64,000 nt of DNA, taken from assembly GCA_965230265.1 (NCBI GenBank), contig OZ245999.1:2170001-2234000 (forward strand). The letters run 5' to 3'. This DNA is from JAJFKX01 sp965230265. GTDB taxonomy: Bacteria > Pseudomonadota > Gammaproteobacteria > Xanthomonadales > Wenzhouxiangellaceae. The notes beneath the pieces are model-generated. The model was not told the DNA's origin and searched no databases. It saw only the letters and a program-made list of their open reading frames with translations. Positions 17,468 through 27,238 of the stretch are shown in pieces. The first letter of the stretch is position 1. Each line of letters opens with the position of its first letter. The position numbers were made by a program, and so were the translations under genes.

Positions 17468-17588
17468 CTATTGGCGATGATAACTAATGATAATGGTAAT
17501 AATTGTCAGCCATCCAGTGATCAATGATCACGTATCAGTTAATGATAACAAGATAACAATTATAGTTAGGGATGTCACAGTTGGAGTG

Positions 17589-17699
17589 GCAGCCCCCACC
17601 AGCCTGGCCCCGGCACCCGAATCCACTGTTGCCGCTGCTCCCTTCCGGGCCTGACGGGGTTCACAGCTTATCGTCGCGGGAGGACCAGCAGGGACCACC
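17589..17699 (-). ncRNA. ffs: Signal recognition particle 4.5S RNA
   Basis: RNA of the bacterial signal recognition particle, binding Ffh for co-translational targeting to the membrane. On the minus strand the conserved domain-IV core GTCAGGCCCGGAAGGGAGCA is present (about 17658-17639), with flanking arms that pair into the long hairpin of about 111 bases. The ends are estimated by comparison with the 114-base E. coli form. It lies between dnaX and tRNA-Ser. Confidence 0.92.
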
Positions 17700-17841
17700 G
17701 TAGATAAATGTCGGCAAGACCATAAGGTCCAAGCTTGCTACCTGCACGCTGTCCAGCAATTTAATTTGAAGCAGACAGAGCTTGGCTACCTTGCCAATCG
17801 GTCGAACCCAAAGAGGTTGCTCTTAATACTTCTACCTCACC

Positions 17842-17880
17842 AATTAACTAAAACCCTGCATTGCAGGGTTTTAGTTAATT
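17842..17880 (-). terminator. Perfect 39-base palindrome at the 3' end of tRNA-Ser
   Basis: Two perfect 19-base arms around one central base, with core AAAACCCTGCA and TGCAGGGTTTT. On the minus strand it begins at the last base of the tRNA CCA end and its distal arm ends in T-rich sequence (TTTTAGTTAATT), so it works as an intrinsic terminator. It is symmetrical and could act both ways. The region 17700-17841 to its left holds no gene. Confidence 0.8.
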
Positions 17881-17972
17881 GGCGGAGAGGGAGGGATTCG
17901 AACCCTCGATAGGGGTATAAGCCCTATACTCCCTTAGCAGGGGAGCGCCTTCAGCCGCTCGGCCACCTCTCC
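17880..17972 (-). tRNA. tRNA-Ser (anticodon GCU)
   Basis: A 93-base tRNA with encoded CCA. Acceptor GGAGAGG pairs with CCTCTCC. The anticodon arm CTCCC-CTGCTAA-GGGAG gives GCT, reading AGC/AGU serine codons. A long variable arm typical of serine tRNA (TATAGGGCTTATACCCCTA) and the T arm GAGGGTTCGAATCCCTC are present. Confidence 0.97.
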
Positions 17973-18181
17973 GCATCTATCTAATTATCGAATAATATTG
18001 GGCCAATACAGTTGGCTATACCTGTGCAAATCAGCCACATAATGATCGATAGGCCAGCAAGGATACCGTGGTGTCCGTGACAGGTAAAGTGGTGAAGTGC
18101 GAATATTGAAAAAAAACAGGATTATGATTGATTTCCAGGCAACAACCAGAGGTCGCTGTCTAGCTAATACTGTTGAAACGA

Positions 18182-18370
18182 TTATTCGTTGGATGCTGCC
18201 TGATCTCGTTCAGACTGGATACGTTTGTAAATCTCTTCGCGATAAATCCCAATATTTTCAGGCGCTTCCACACCAATTCTTACCTGACTGCCTTTGACAG
18301 CTAATACCGTGAGCACGATATCATCATCGATAATCAGCTTTTCCCCAATTCGTCTTGTCAAAATCAGCAT
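18182..18370 (-). CDS. csrA: Carbon storage regulator CsrA
   Basis: Homodimeric RNA-binding protein that represses or stabilises mRNAs by binding GGA motifs, and is titrated by CsrB-type RNAs. It has 62 residues beginning MLILTRRIGEKLIIDDDI. The RNA-contacting stretch near residues 40-48 reads GIYREEIY instead of the usual VHREEIY, keeping the critical Arg but replacing His with Tyr. A strong AGGAGAAGGAG lies upstream. It is 206 bases downstream of alaS on the same strand, the usual alaS-csrA order. Confidence 0.97.
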   Translation of the reverse strand: MLILTRRIGEKLIIDDDIVLTVLAVKGSQVRIGVEAPENIGIYREEIYKRIQSERDQAASNE

Positions 18371-18576
18371 TTAGCACTCCTTCTCCTAGCCCTGATGATT
18401 GTTAATATCAGACCCTCGTAATATTTCATTTATCCATAGAACGCGACATGGATTGTTAACCTGTCTGCCAGGACATTACATCTTTTTTTCACTACTGGTG
18501 AGAGATTCTGCTGGTTAATGCGTTCTTACTCTTGGGTAGTAGCGTAAAATGTAATACCTTCTATGTACTAACTTAA

Positions 18577-21183
18577 CTAACTATTATGTAGCCATTCTTT
18601 GACAGAATCCAGTGCCCCTGGCAGTTTTTCTGGGTTTTGACCACCTGCCTGAGCAAAATCCGGACGGCCACCACCTTTCCCATCCACTTGCTCAGCCACA
18701 TAATTAACCAGCTTTCCGGCCTGCACCTGTGCGGTCATAGAATCACTGACACCTGCCGCCAGTCTGATTTTATCACCATCCACAGCAGCTAGCAGAATCA
18801 CTGCATCGCCCAGCTTTTGCTTAAGCTGATCAACGCTATTGCGCAATGCTTTGGCATCCACATTGCCCACTTGCGCCACTAGCAACTGATAGCCATTCAT
18901 CGACACCGCCTGATCAGCCAACGCATTACCCGCCTGACTGGCCAGCTTGGTCTGTAGGCGTTCAAGCTCTTGCTTCTGCTCACGCAAACGGCCGGTCAAT
19001 TGTTGCAGCTTGTTAATTAACTGATCTGGCGAACTTTGCACCAGCTCTGCTGCATGACGTAAGGTCGATTCGGTTTGCTGGAAATATTGCAGTGCCTGTT
19101 CCCCGGCCACCGCTTCGATACGCCTGACTCCCGCAGCAATACCTGATTCGCTGATAATTTTGAACAAGCCAATATCACCGACACGATCCACATGCGTGCC
19201 GCCGCAAAGTTCGATGGAAAAATCTCCAAATTGCAGTACTCGCACCTGATCGCCATATTTTTCGCCGAACAGCGCCATTGCTCCGGCTTCTATCGCCTCA
19301 TCAAAGGTCATGCTTTTAATATCTGCATCCGCATTGCCACGGATTTCTGCATTCACTAGAGTTTCAATCTGCTGCATCTGTTCTGGCGTCACTGCTTGTG
19401 GGTGTGAAAAGTCAAAACGCAAACGTTCAGCAGCAACCAGAGAACCTTTCTGTTCGACATGATCACCCAGCACCTGCCGCAATGCAGAGTGCAGCAGATG
19501 GGTAGCAGAATGATGCACGACAATCTCATTACGTCTTACACCATCAATTGTGGCGCTGACCTTATCGCCCACTTGCAACTGACCCTTGCTGAGTCTGCCT
19601 TGATGACCATGATAGTTGCCTGCCAGTTTTTTAGTATCACTGACCTGAAACTGATTGACACCGGCAACCAGCTTGCCAGTGTCTCCAATTTGGCCACCTG
19701 ATTCAGCATAAAACGGTGTTTTGTCCAACAACACCACTGCATCCTGATCACTGTTGAGACTATCGACTGAATCACCATCAACCAGAATAGCCACAACACT
19801 GGCATCGTCTGTGCTGCTATCGGTATAACCGGTAAATTCAGTGGGTGACAAACCAGCAATGACATCGGTGGCTATCTCCTGCCCCCCCTTAAATTGACCC
19901 GCTTCACGTGCCCTCTGGCGCTGCTGTTCCATCAAGCGCTCAAAACCTTGCACATGGACACTCAAGTTGTGCTCACGCGCCACATCCTGGGTAAGATCCA
20001 GAGGAAAGCCATAGGTATCATAGAGTTTAAAGGCCGTTTCCGGGTCCAGTTCTTTATCACTATTGGCAATGGCTTCGTTCAACAGGCTCATGCCTTTGGC
20101 CAATGTTTCGCGGAAACGCTCTTCTTCCTGCCGCAGTAAGTCTTCAATCTTGGTCTGCGCCTGAGCCAGCTCTGGATAAGCATCACCCATCATATCTATC
20201 AATGGTTGAGTCAGCTTGTAAAAAAACAGTTCCTCTGCACCCAGCTTATGTCCATGGCGAACCGCACGACGAATAATTCGACGCAGGACATAACCACGGC
20301 CTTCACGCGATGGCATCACCCCATCGGTGATTAAAAAAGCACAGGCACGGATATGGTCAGCCAGCACCCGCAGTGATGGTGAATCCAAATCATCAGCGCC
20401 GATAATCCTGGCCGCTGCTTTAATCAGGTATTGAAATAAATCAATTTCGTAATTGCTATGCACACCCTGTAATACTGCGGCCAGACGCTCCAGCCCCATA
20501 CCGGTATCGACACAGGGCGCGGGCAGCGGGTTTAATTCGCCTTTGGCATTGCGATCAAACTGCATGAACACCAGGTTCCAGATTTCCACATAACGATCAC
20601 CGTCTTCCTCTGGCGTGCCTGGCGGGCCGCCTGCAACTTCGGGGCCGTGATCATAAAAAATCTCGGTACATGGTCCACAAGGCCCAGTATCACCCATCGC
20701 CCAAAAGTTGTCTTTGGCACCGATGCGAGACAGCCGCGCTGGATCAACACCAATGGTATTCAGCCAGATATCTTCGGTTTCCTGGTCTTTTTCGAAGACA
20801 GTCACCCACAGTTTTTCCTTGGGCAGTTTGACCACTTCAGTCAAATACTCCCAGGCAAACTTGATGGCTGCTTCTTTAAAGTAATCGCCAAAACTGAAAT
20901 TGCCCAACATTTCAAAAAAAGTATGGTGCCGCGCGGTATACCCCACCTGATCCAGATCATTATGCTTGCCACCTGCGCGTACACAGCGCTGACTGCTGGT
21001 CGCGCGCGTATAACTGCGTTTTTCAGCACCCAAAAAGACATCCTTAAACGGCACCATACCGGCATTGGTAAACAATAAGGTGGGGTCATTGGCCGGCACC
21101 AGCGACGAACTGGCAACCCTGCTATGGTCATGTTCGGCAAAATAGTCCAAAAAGGATTGTCGAATTTCCGCACTGGTAATCAC
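18577..21183 (-). CDS. alaS: Alanyl-tRNA synthetase
   Basis: Charges tRNA-Ala and edits Ser/Gly mischarging. It has 868 residues, near the usual 876. Class II core at the N-terminus with SFLDYFAEHDHSRVASSSLVP, LFTNAGMVPFKDVFLG and CVRAGGKHNDLD. The editing domain carries HHSATHLLHSALR and the zinc site CGGTHV. The C-terminal DHHA1 domain ends with DGKGGGRPDFAQAGG. In many gammaproteobacteria recX-alaS-csrA are contiguous; here recA-recX lie about 12 kb away. Confidence 0.98.
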   Translation of the reverse strand: MITSAEIRQSFLDYFAEHDHSRVASSSLVPANDPTLLFTNAGMVPFKDVFLGAEKRSYTRATSSQRCVRAGGKHNDLDQVGYTARHHTFFEMLGNFSFGDYFKEAAIKFAWEYLTEVVKLPKEKLWVTVFEKDQETEDIWLNTIGVDPARLSRIGAKDNFWAMGDTGPCGPCTEIFYDHGPEVAGGPPGTPEEDGDRYVEIWNLVFMQFDRNAKGELNPLPAPCVDTGMGLERLAAVLQGVHSNYEIDLFQYLIKAAARIIGADDLDSPSLRVLADHIRACAFLITDGVMPSREGRGYVLRRIIRRAVRHGHKLGAEELFFYKLTQPLIDMMGDAYPELAQAQTKIEDLLRQEEERFRETLAKGMSLLNEAIANSDKELDPETAFKLYDTYGFPLDLTQDVAREHNLSVHVQGFERLMEQQRQRAREAGQFKGGQEIATDVIAGLSPTEFTGYTDSSTDDASVVAILVDGDSVDSLNSDQDAVVLLDKTPFYAESGGQIGDTGKLVAGVNQFQVSDTKKLAGNYHGHQGRLSKGQLQVGDKVSATIDGVRRNEIVVHHSATHLLHSALRQVLGDHVEQKGSLVAAERLRFDFSHPQAVTPEQMQQIETLVNAEIRGNADADIKSMTFDEAIEAGAMALFGEKYGDQVRVLQFGDFSIELCGGTHVDRVGDIGLFKIISESGIAAGVRRIEAVAGEQALQYFQQTESTLRHAAELVQSSPDQLINKLQQLTGRLREQKQELERLQTKLASQAGNALADQAVSMNGYQLLVAQVGNVDAKALRNSVDQLKQKLGDAVILLAAVDGDKIRLAAGVSDSMTAQVQAGKLVNYVAEQVDGKGGGRPDFAQAGGQNPEKLPGALDSVKEWLHNS

Positions 21184-21404
21184 GTGTCTGGTTCTCTCTT
21201 GGCTGTAATGAACGGCTAAGCGGGTATATTACCTAGGCTAGATGGCGGTGAACAATGGATGAAGCAAGTGAGTGGTGCTTTTCTTGATAACAGCTTGCCT
21301 TGTTTGCTTGTTTTAAGCTTCGAAAATACCCCAATACGCCCTACTGGTGATTTCGATACAGTAAAGATAGCAATGGCCCCCAGGTAAAACTCAAACCATA
21401 AAAA

Positions 21405-22751
21405 TCACGGTTGCAATGCCTGCAACCCACGCAAAAAATTGACCGCCTGCCCCAAAGCATAATCTTGTTGACTCAATACCATTATTTGCTGTTGCACCGG
21501 GCTCATCGTCCCCTGAGTAGCCGCATTCGGATTATCCAGGCGCCGCTGCAAATCCGCCTCACGGGCATATACCGGATCATCCAGAATATCGACCCGCGCA
21601 ACCACCACATCAGGGACAATACCAGTCGCCTGTATGGATCGACCCGTGGGTGTGAAATATTGTGCTGTCGTCAAACGCAAGCCCGATCCATTGCGCAATG
21701 GCAAAACTGTCTGCACTGAGCCCTTGCCAAAACTGGTCTGCCCCATAATGACAGCACGCTGGTGGTCTTGTAGCGCACCTGCCATGATTTCGGCTGCTGA
21801 GGCACTGCCTGCATCAATCAAAACCACCATTGGCAGATCTGATAAAACAGCATCGGTGGCAGTAAAGTCAAAGTCGGTGCGTTCATCGCGGCCACTGGCT
21901 GTAACGATGACGCCTTCGTTAATAAACAAATCCACACTGGCCACTGCTGATTCAACAATACCACCCGGATTGTCTCGCAGGTCGATAATAATCCCCTGTA
22001 GTGCTGCCTCATTTTCTCGCTGCACTCGGCGCAAGGCATCGCGTAACTGCTGATCAGTCCCTTGTTGAAAATGCTCAATGCGCAAATGGGCAAATCGATC
22101 AATCAACAAACGACCGCGTACACTGGGTCGGGTGATGACAGCACGTGAGAGCTCAACTTCGCGAACTTTGTCATTGCCTGCTTGCTGTATTTGCAGACTC
22201 ACCCTGCTCCCGGGTGCGCCACGTAAGGAACCCAATGCTTCCTGCAAATTGCGTCCGCGCATCGACTGCCCATCGATACCGATAATTTTATCCAATGAAC
22301 GCAGCTTGGCACGATCTGCCGGCGTGTTTGGCACAACATCAATCACCACCAGAAAACCATCTTGAATCTGCACATCCATCCCCAGCCCACCGTATTGACC
22401 GCTGGCATCTGCAGTCACCGCCTGAAACTGTTCAGGTGGTATCCACTCACTGTGCGGGTCCAGGCTTTGCAACATCCCATCGATGGCCGCAGCCAACAAA
22501 GCACGATCATCAACATTTTCCACATAGTGTTCGCGGATCACACGGATCACATCAGCAAAGGTACGCAACTCATTCAGTCCGGTCGCTGTGCTGCTATCAA
22601 CGGTAGCCGTATCGGCATCCGGTTTTTCTGGATCGAGTTGTGCATACAATGGCATGCTAGATACCAATACAACCAGCAACAACAGCCAATGTAGGGGCAA
22701 TATATGCTGTCGGCTCTGTATTAGTGGTTTTGTCATCAATCGTTTATTCAT
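21405..22751 (-). CDS. ctpA: S41 carboxyl-terminal processing peptidase
   Basis: Periplasmic serine protease that trims cell-wall hydrolases or other envelope proteins. It has 448 residues, an N-terminal signal/anchor segment (about residues 17-38, ending PLYAQ), a PDZ domain (around residues 110-190, GLGMDVQIQDGFLVV, LRSLDKIIGIDGQ) and the catalytic S41 domain with nucleophile Ser in GSASAAEIMAG and general-base Lys in SFGKGSVQT. It follows envC, matching the common gpmI-envC-ctpA order. Confidence 0.95.
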   Translation of the reverse strand: MNKRLMTKPLIQSRQHILPLHWLLLLVVLVSSMPLYAQLDPEKPDADTATVDSSTATGLNELRTFADVIRVIREHYVENVDDRALLAAAIDGMLQSLDPHSEWIPPEQFQAVTADASGQYGGLGMDVQIQDGFLVVIDVVPNTPADRAKLRSLDKIIGIDGQSMRGRNLQEALGSLRGAPGSRVSLQIQQAGNDKVREVELSRAVITRPSVRGRLLIDRFAHLRIEHFQQGTDQQLRDALRRVQRENEAALQGIIIDLRDNPGGIVESAVASVDLFINEGVIVTASGRDERTDFDFTATDAVLSDLPMVVLIDAGSASAAEIMAGALQDHQRAVIMGQTSFGKGSVQTVLPLRNGSGLRLTTAQYFTPTGRSIQATGIVPDVVVARVDILDDPVYAREADLQRRLDNPNAATQGTMSPVQQQIMVLSQQDYALGQAVNFLRGLQALQP

Positions 22752-22772
22752 TGGCTCTATCGCTTAGCATGA

Positions 22773-24041
22773 TTACGGCGTCATCAACCATGTTTCAGGG
22801 TTATAGGCATGCCCATCCTGGCGGAGTTCAAAATACACACCGCTGCGTAACTCAGCACCGAAGCCACTGCCGCTGACGGCCAGCTGTTCTCCCGGCGCCA
22901 CCCAACTGCCTACTTCCTGCAGTAATTGGCTATTGTTACCGTATAAAGACATAAAACCATCGTTATGGTCAATGATGATTAGCCAACCGAAGCCACGCAA
23001 CCAATCCGCAAATGCCACCCTGCCCCGTGCCACAGCATGCACCGATTGACCTTCAGGTACATCGATAAAAATGCCAGTCCAATTGACACCGGCTGTCCGG
23101 CTGCGACCGAAACGCCCGCTGAGTCTGCGATTGGCATGCTTGACCGGCCAGCTTAATTGGCCTTTTAGTTCTGCAAAAGGCTGTTCACTTAATTGCTCAG
23201 GAATATCAGCAAACAAATCCTGCAAATTGGCCAATAAAGTTTCCAGTTGCTGCTGATTTAATTGTAACTCGGCTATCTGGATATCAATATCATCCAATTC
23301 AGCACGGATATCGCTGATCAATGATTGACGCTGGCTTTGCTGCACGGCCAGGTTATTCAGCTCTGCAGTGTGTTGCTCATTAAGGTTTTCAATTTGCCCT
23401 TGACGCTCCAGAATATCTTCACGAATACCTGCAAGCGCGAGCAACTCATCATTGATTCCCTCAATTAATACCGCCCGCTGCTGACTGAAACGCTCGTGAT
23501 AAGCCAGCATACGCGTCAGGTTGGTCGCACTCTCCAGGTTCAACAACAGTTTCAAGCGCGACTGTCGACCCAGCTGATAGGCTGCAACCAATTGCTGGTC
23601 GAGCTGTTGCTGCTGCTGTTGCAAAGCCGTGTTACTGATGGTTTGCTGTTGCTCCAACGCCAGCAACTCGGTATTGGTCAATGCCAGTGCTGTGCGATTA
23701 CCGGCAAGCAATGCACGCGTCTGCTGCAGGTGTTGTTCTAATTGCACCAAATCATCAAATAATTGATTCAGCTGCTGGCTTTGCTGACTACGCTGCTGAT
23801 GCAATTCAGCAATATTGGCAACAATTTCCTCAAGCCGTGCCTCAACACTTTCCCGGTCTTGCTCGCTGAGCGATAACGCATCGTCACCCAGCGCAGATTC
23901 ATCTGATGATGCAGCATCGATCGCCATTTCATCGGCTGTCAGCTGGGCACGCACATTTCCAGCCAGACAAACAAGCCCTGCCAACAAAAACAAGCCGCGC
24001 AAATGCCACAACAGACGAGTCAGACTCAACCGTCTGATCAT
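22773..24041 (-). CDS. envC: EnvC-like murein hydrolase activator
   Basis: Periplasmic septal factor that activates amidases for daughter cell separation. It has 422 residues: a signal peptide (to about residue 32), a very Gln-rich coiled coil (about residues 60-275) and a C-terminal LytM/M23 domain. Zinc-ligand positions are degenerate: VNWTGIF where active M23 enzymes have HxGxD, and YGN where HxH ends in YAH. As in E. coli EnvC, this marks an activator rather than an enzyme. It lies between gpmI and ctpA, 57 and 21 bases apart. Confidence 0.93.
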   Translation of the reverse strand: MIRRLSLTRLLWHLRGLFLLAGLVCLAGNVRAQLTADEMAIDAASSDESALGDDALSLSEQDRESVEARLEEIVANIAELHQQRSQQSQQLNQLFDDLVQLEQHLQQTRALLAGNRTALALTNTELLALEQQQTISNTALQQQQQQLDQQLVAAYQLGRQSRLKLLLNLESATNLTRMLAYHERFSQQRAVLIEGINDELLALAGIREDILERQGQIENLNEQHTAELNNLAVQQSQRQSLISDIRAELDDIDIQIAELQLNQQQLETLLANLQDLFADIPEQLSEQPFAELKGQLSWPVKHANRRLSGRFGRSRTAGVNWTGIFIDVPEGQSVHAVARGRVAFADWLRGFGWLIIIDHNDGFMSLYGNNSQLLQEVGSWVAPGEQLAVSGSGFGAELRSGVYFELRQDGHAYNPETWLMTP

Positions 24042-24098
24042 GAGCAGAACGACCTATCTTTTATTGACGTGTTATTGAAACTGGCCATTCAGCTACAG

Positions 24099-25649
24099 TC
24101 ATTCAGAAATCGCCACCAGCGACTGCCCTGTCATACTGGCCGGTTGCTCAAGCTGTAGCAATGCCAGCATTGATGGTGCGATATCACATAAGCGACCCGC
24201 TTCCAGACCAATATTGCGCGGTCCGTGATACAGCAACGGCACCGGATTAACAGTGTGTGCTGTGTGTGCCTGATCAGCAGCCGCATCGCGCATTTGCTCG
24301 ATATTGCCATGATCTGCAGTGACCAGCATTTCACCACCGACTTCATCCAGTGTTGTACTGACCTGACCGAGCAAATCATCCACTGCTTCGACGGCTTTTA
24401 CCGCGGCAGAAAAAACACCCGAATGCCCCACCATATCTGCGTTAGCGACATTGCACACAATCACATCGAATTGCTGCCCCGCAATTGCCGCCCGCAGTTG
24501 CCGGGTTAGTTCAGGAGCGCTCATTTCCGGCTGCAAATCGTAGGTGCGAACTTTTGGCGAAGGCACCAGTTGTCTTGCCTCATTGTCAAAAGGGGTTTCC
24601 TGACCACCATTAAAGAAAAATGTGACATGGGCATACTTTTCGGTTTCTGCGATACGCAGTTGCTGACAACCTGCTTTTGCCAGCACTTCGCCCAACAAAT
24701 CCGGTAACGGCTCGGGCGGGAACAATACCAGCGCAGGTAAGTTATCCAGGTACTCCGTCATTGTCACCAACTGAGCCAGTTGCGGACGTCTGGTATCAAA
24801 ATCCGAAAAACCTGGTTCCACAAATGCCCGCGCCATCTGCCGTGCTCGATCAGCGCGGAAGTTAAACATCAGCACCGCATCACCGTCATCGATAGCACAA
24901 CCGTCGTTGATCAGAGTTGGTTGTACAAATTCGTCATTCTCATCACGTGCGTATGCCTGCTCCAATGCATCGATTGCTGATTCAGCGGTTAGCTTTGCGT
25001 TTGCATGTACGACAGCCTGCCAGGCCTGCTCAACCCTGTCCCAGCGGTTATCGCGATCCATGGCGTAAAACCTGCCACTGACAGTGGCCAGTCGGACACG
25101 TGGGTGGGTGTTGACCGCGTGCTGTAGTTTTTCCAGTGACTCTCTGGCCGACCTTGGTGGTGTATCACGACCATCCAGAAAAGCATGGACAATTATTTCG
25201 CCAGCGTTCATTGCAGTCAGCAACGGCAGCAAATCCAACAAATGCTGCTCGTGGCTGTGCACCCCGCCAGCAGACACCAGACCCATCAGGTGAATGCGTT
25301 GATTGTTATCAGCACAGTTTTTGACAACCTGCTGCAACGCCTGATGCTCGGCTAACGTACCCTGCTTAAAAGCATGGCTGATGCGAACCAGATCCTGAAA
25401 CACGACTCGGCCCGCACCAATATTCATATGGCCAACCTCCGAATTACCCATCTGTCCTGCCGGCAAACCAACTGCTTCACCAGATGTTTGCAAAGTGGTA
25501 TGCACAGACCGCTCAAGTAAACGGTCCCAGTTGGGGGTGTTGGCCACGCTGATAGCGTTATCAGCAGCGGGCGCGCGCGTACCCCAGCCGTCCAGTATTA
25601 ATAACAACAATGGCTTAATGGGTGTCTGATTGGCGTCTTTGGATGTCAC
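24099..25649 (-). CDS. gpmI: 2,3-bisphosphoglycerate-independent phosphoglycerate mutase
   Basis: Interconverts 3- and 2-phosphoglycerate in glycolysis, using two Mn ions. It has 516 residues, the expected length. LLILDGWGTR near residue 16 and GQMGNSEVGHMNIGAGR with the nucleophile Ser near residue 70 define the metal site; DGRDTPPRSA, FNFRADRARQ and VTADHGNIEQM give the remaining ligands. First gene of gpmI-envC-ctpA and divergent from hslR. Confidence 0.98.
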   Translation of the reverse strand: MTSKDANQTPIKPLLLLILDGWGTRAPAADNAISVANTPNWDRLLERSVHTTLQTSGEAVGLPAGQMGNSEVGHMNIGAGRVVFQDLVRISHAFKQGTLAEHQALQQVVKNCADNNQRIHLMGLVSAGGVHSHEQHLLDLLPLLTAMNAGEIIVHAFLDGRDTPPRSARESLEKLQHAVNTHPRVRLATVSGRFYAMDRDNRWDRVEQAWQAVVHANAKLTAESAIDALEQAYARDENDEFVQPTLINDGCAIDDGDAVLMFNFRADRARQMARAFVEPGFSDFDTRRPQLAQLVTMTEYLDNLPALVLFPPEPLPDLLGEVLAKAGCQQLRIAETEKYAHVTFFFNGGQETPFDNEARQLVPSPKVRTYDLQPEMSAPELTRQLRAAIAGQQFDVIVCNVANADMVGHSGVFSAAVKAVEAVDDLLGQVSTTLDEVGGEMLVTADHGNIEQMRDAAADQAHTAHTVNPVPLLYHGPRNIGLEAGRLCDIAPSMLALLQLEQPASMTGQSLVAISE

Positions 25650-25710
25650 AGTTGATCTTTTTAATCGCTTAACGCTTTAGTATATCGTTGCAGACAGGCA
25701 GAATACACGC

Positions 25711-26076
25711 ATGCAGGTACGTGTCGATAAATGGTTATGGGCTGCACGCTTCTTTAAAACTCGCTCAGTGGCCAAGCAGGCTGTGGATGCGGGGCATGTG
25801 CGACTGGATGGCAAGCGGATAAAACCAGCGCGAACATTGGCGCTGGATGACTGTCTGCATATTCAGCGTGGAGAACAGCAGTTACAGGTAGTGGTGCGAG
25901 AATTATCCGAGCGCAGGCAATCAGCCCCGCTGGCACAGCAGATGTACACCGAAACCGATGAAAGTATTCTGCGCCGCCAAGCACAAGCAGCAGAACGCAA
26001 AGCATACAAAGAGCGTCCCAGACGCCCGGATAAAAAAGCACGGCGCACATTGACACGATTGAAGCGTAATGAGTAA
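25711..26076 (+). CDS. hslR: S4-domain RNA-binding heat-shock protein HslR (Hsp15)
   Basis: Binds free 50S subunits carrying nascent chains and helps recycle stalled ribosomes. It has 121 residues. The S4 domain covers residues 1-60 (VRVDKWLWAARFFKTRSVAKQAVDAGHV-type pattern, split as VDKWLWAARFFKTRS and AVDAGHVRLDGKRIKP). The C-terminal tail is highly basic (RRPDKKARRTLTRLKR), as in the family. It is divergent from gpmI. Confidence 0.95.
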   Translation: MQVRVDKWLWAARFFKTRSVAKQAVDAGHVRLDGKRIKPARTLALDDCLHIQRGEQQLQVVVRELSERRQSAPLAQQMYTETDESILRRQAQAAERKAYKERPRRPDKKARRTLTRLKRNE

Positions 26077-26119
26077 AACACTGTAAATAAAATCATTAAG
26101 GACAGAGCCACTTAAAATT

Positions 26120-27208
26120 ATGAAAGCATTTATTGGAATTTTATGTGTATTGGTATTGGCCGTCGGGCTATTTTTATACTTTGGCCAGTCTCGTACTGCG
26201 CCAGAAAATAACTCAGCCAACGGTCAATCATCAGCTCAGAATCAATCAACCGCCAGCACCGCTACAGACAACCCTGCCGATTCCGAAAACCCCGCTGCTG
26301 ACAATAACCCTGAACAGAGGGTCAGCACCCGTTTCTCTGGCAATATTCCCAATAGCACAGCGGACAATAACAGGCCTCGCAATCGTGTTAATGAAGTGGA
26401 CGAAGATATAGAACACGTCTACCGCACCACCGATGATCTGGCGGTGCTCTATCAACAACTGCAATCGCCCAGTAGCCCGGAAGATTATTATTACCGTTAT
26501 CGAATATTGCAGGAATGCAATGATTTGCGGCTGCGGGGCATTGACGCACAACTCAATACCTGTGAGCAGATTGCAGAACACTCTGCGGGTGGCAGCAACA
26601 ACAACCCCAATCTGGTAGAGCAAAGCTTTACCGCCTCTGAAATAGCAGAAGCCTGCTTTCGCTTTACTGAGCGTTGCAGCACCCTGGATTTCGACAATAT
26701 TGACCTGACACCGGCACAGGCACTGCAAGAGGCTGTTGATCAAGGTTCTGTTTTGGCGCGTGCCGCCAATTTGTACCAAATCAGCAGCGATGATCCACTG
26801 GGTGCCCGGGAGTGGCTGGTTGCCGCTTTGGATGAACAGCCCGGTGCTGATTTGTTACGCCATGCTGCCAGCTTTCTGCGCTCTGATTTTCGCCTGCGCG
26901 ATCAACCCTTTTTCGGTGCAGTGGACAACCAAACCATGTTGCTTGCTGAGCGTGCTCTGGATTTAACGGCTTGTCGTTTTGATCAAGGCTGCAATGCCGG
27001 TGGGCACTTTATGCTGGAGCGCTGTAATTATTTACCGGGTTGCCTGCCTTGGCAAAGTTACGAGCAATGGCTGTTTCAAAACTATTCGGGTAATCAGGAA
27101 AACCTGAACCATATTCTGCAGCTCAGTCAGGACTATCAGCAGTTGTTACTGAACCAGCAGGCCGAACTGCTGGTATTTCCCGATTTGATCGATGCTGACG
27201 GTGAATAA
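26120..27208 (+). CDS. Cysteine-rich anchored protein, first of a tandem pair
   Basis: A 362-residue protein I do not recognise. One N-terminal hydrophobic segment (residues 3-22) anchors or exports it, followed by a low-complexity Asn/Ser/Gln/Ala linker to about residue 85. The folded part (about 95-355) has eight cysteines, all kept in the next gene: ILQEC, NTC, EACFRFTERC, LTACRFDQGC and LERC/LPGC. Even number and periplasmic location suggest disulfides. SFTASEI, GSVLARA and PWQSYEQWLFQNY are further shared blocks. It follows hslR and is 30 bases before its paralogue. Confidence 0.85.
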   Translation: MKAFIGILCVLVLAVGLFLYFGQSRTAPENNSANGQSSAQNQSTASTATDNPADSENPAADNNPEQRVSTRFSGNIPNSTADNNRPRNRVNEVDEDIEHVYRTTDDLAVLYQQLQSPSSPEDYYYRYRILQECNDLRLRGIDAQLNTCEQIAEHSAGGSNNNPNLVEQSFTASEIAEACFRFTERCSTLDFDNIDLTPAQALQEAVDQGSVLARAANLYQISSDDPLGAREWLVAALDEQPGADLLRHAASFLRSDFRLRDQPFFGAVDNQTMLLAERALDLTACRFDQGCNAGGHFMLERCNYLPGCLPWQSYEQWLFQNYSGNQENLNHILQLSQDYQQLLLNQQAELLVFPDLIDADGE

Positions 27209-27238
27209 AAACCACTTAATTGTTAATCCACTAATACT

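Noticed and set aside
20647..21078. 143-codon frame antisense to alaS
   Set aside because: Shadow of a highly conserved gene, without its own signals.
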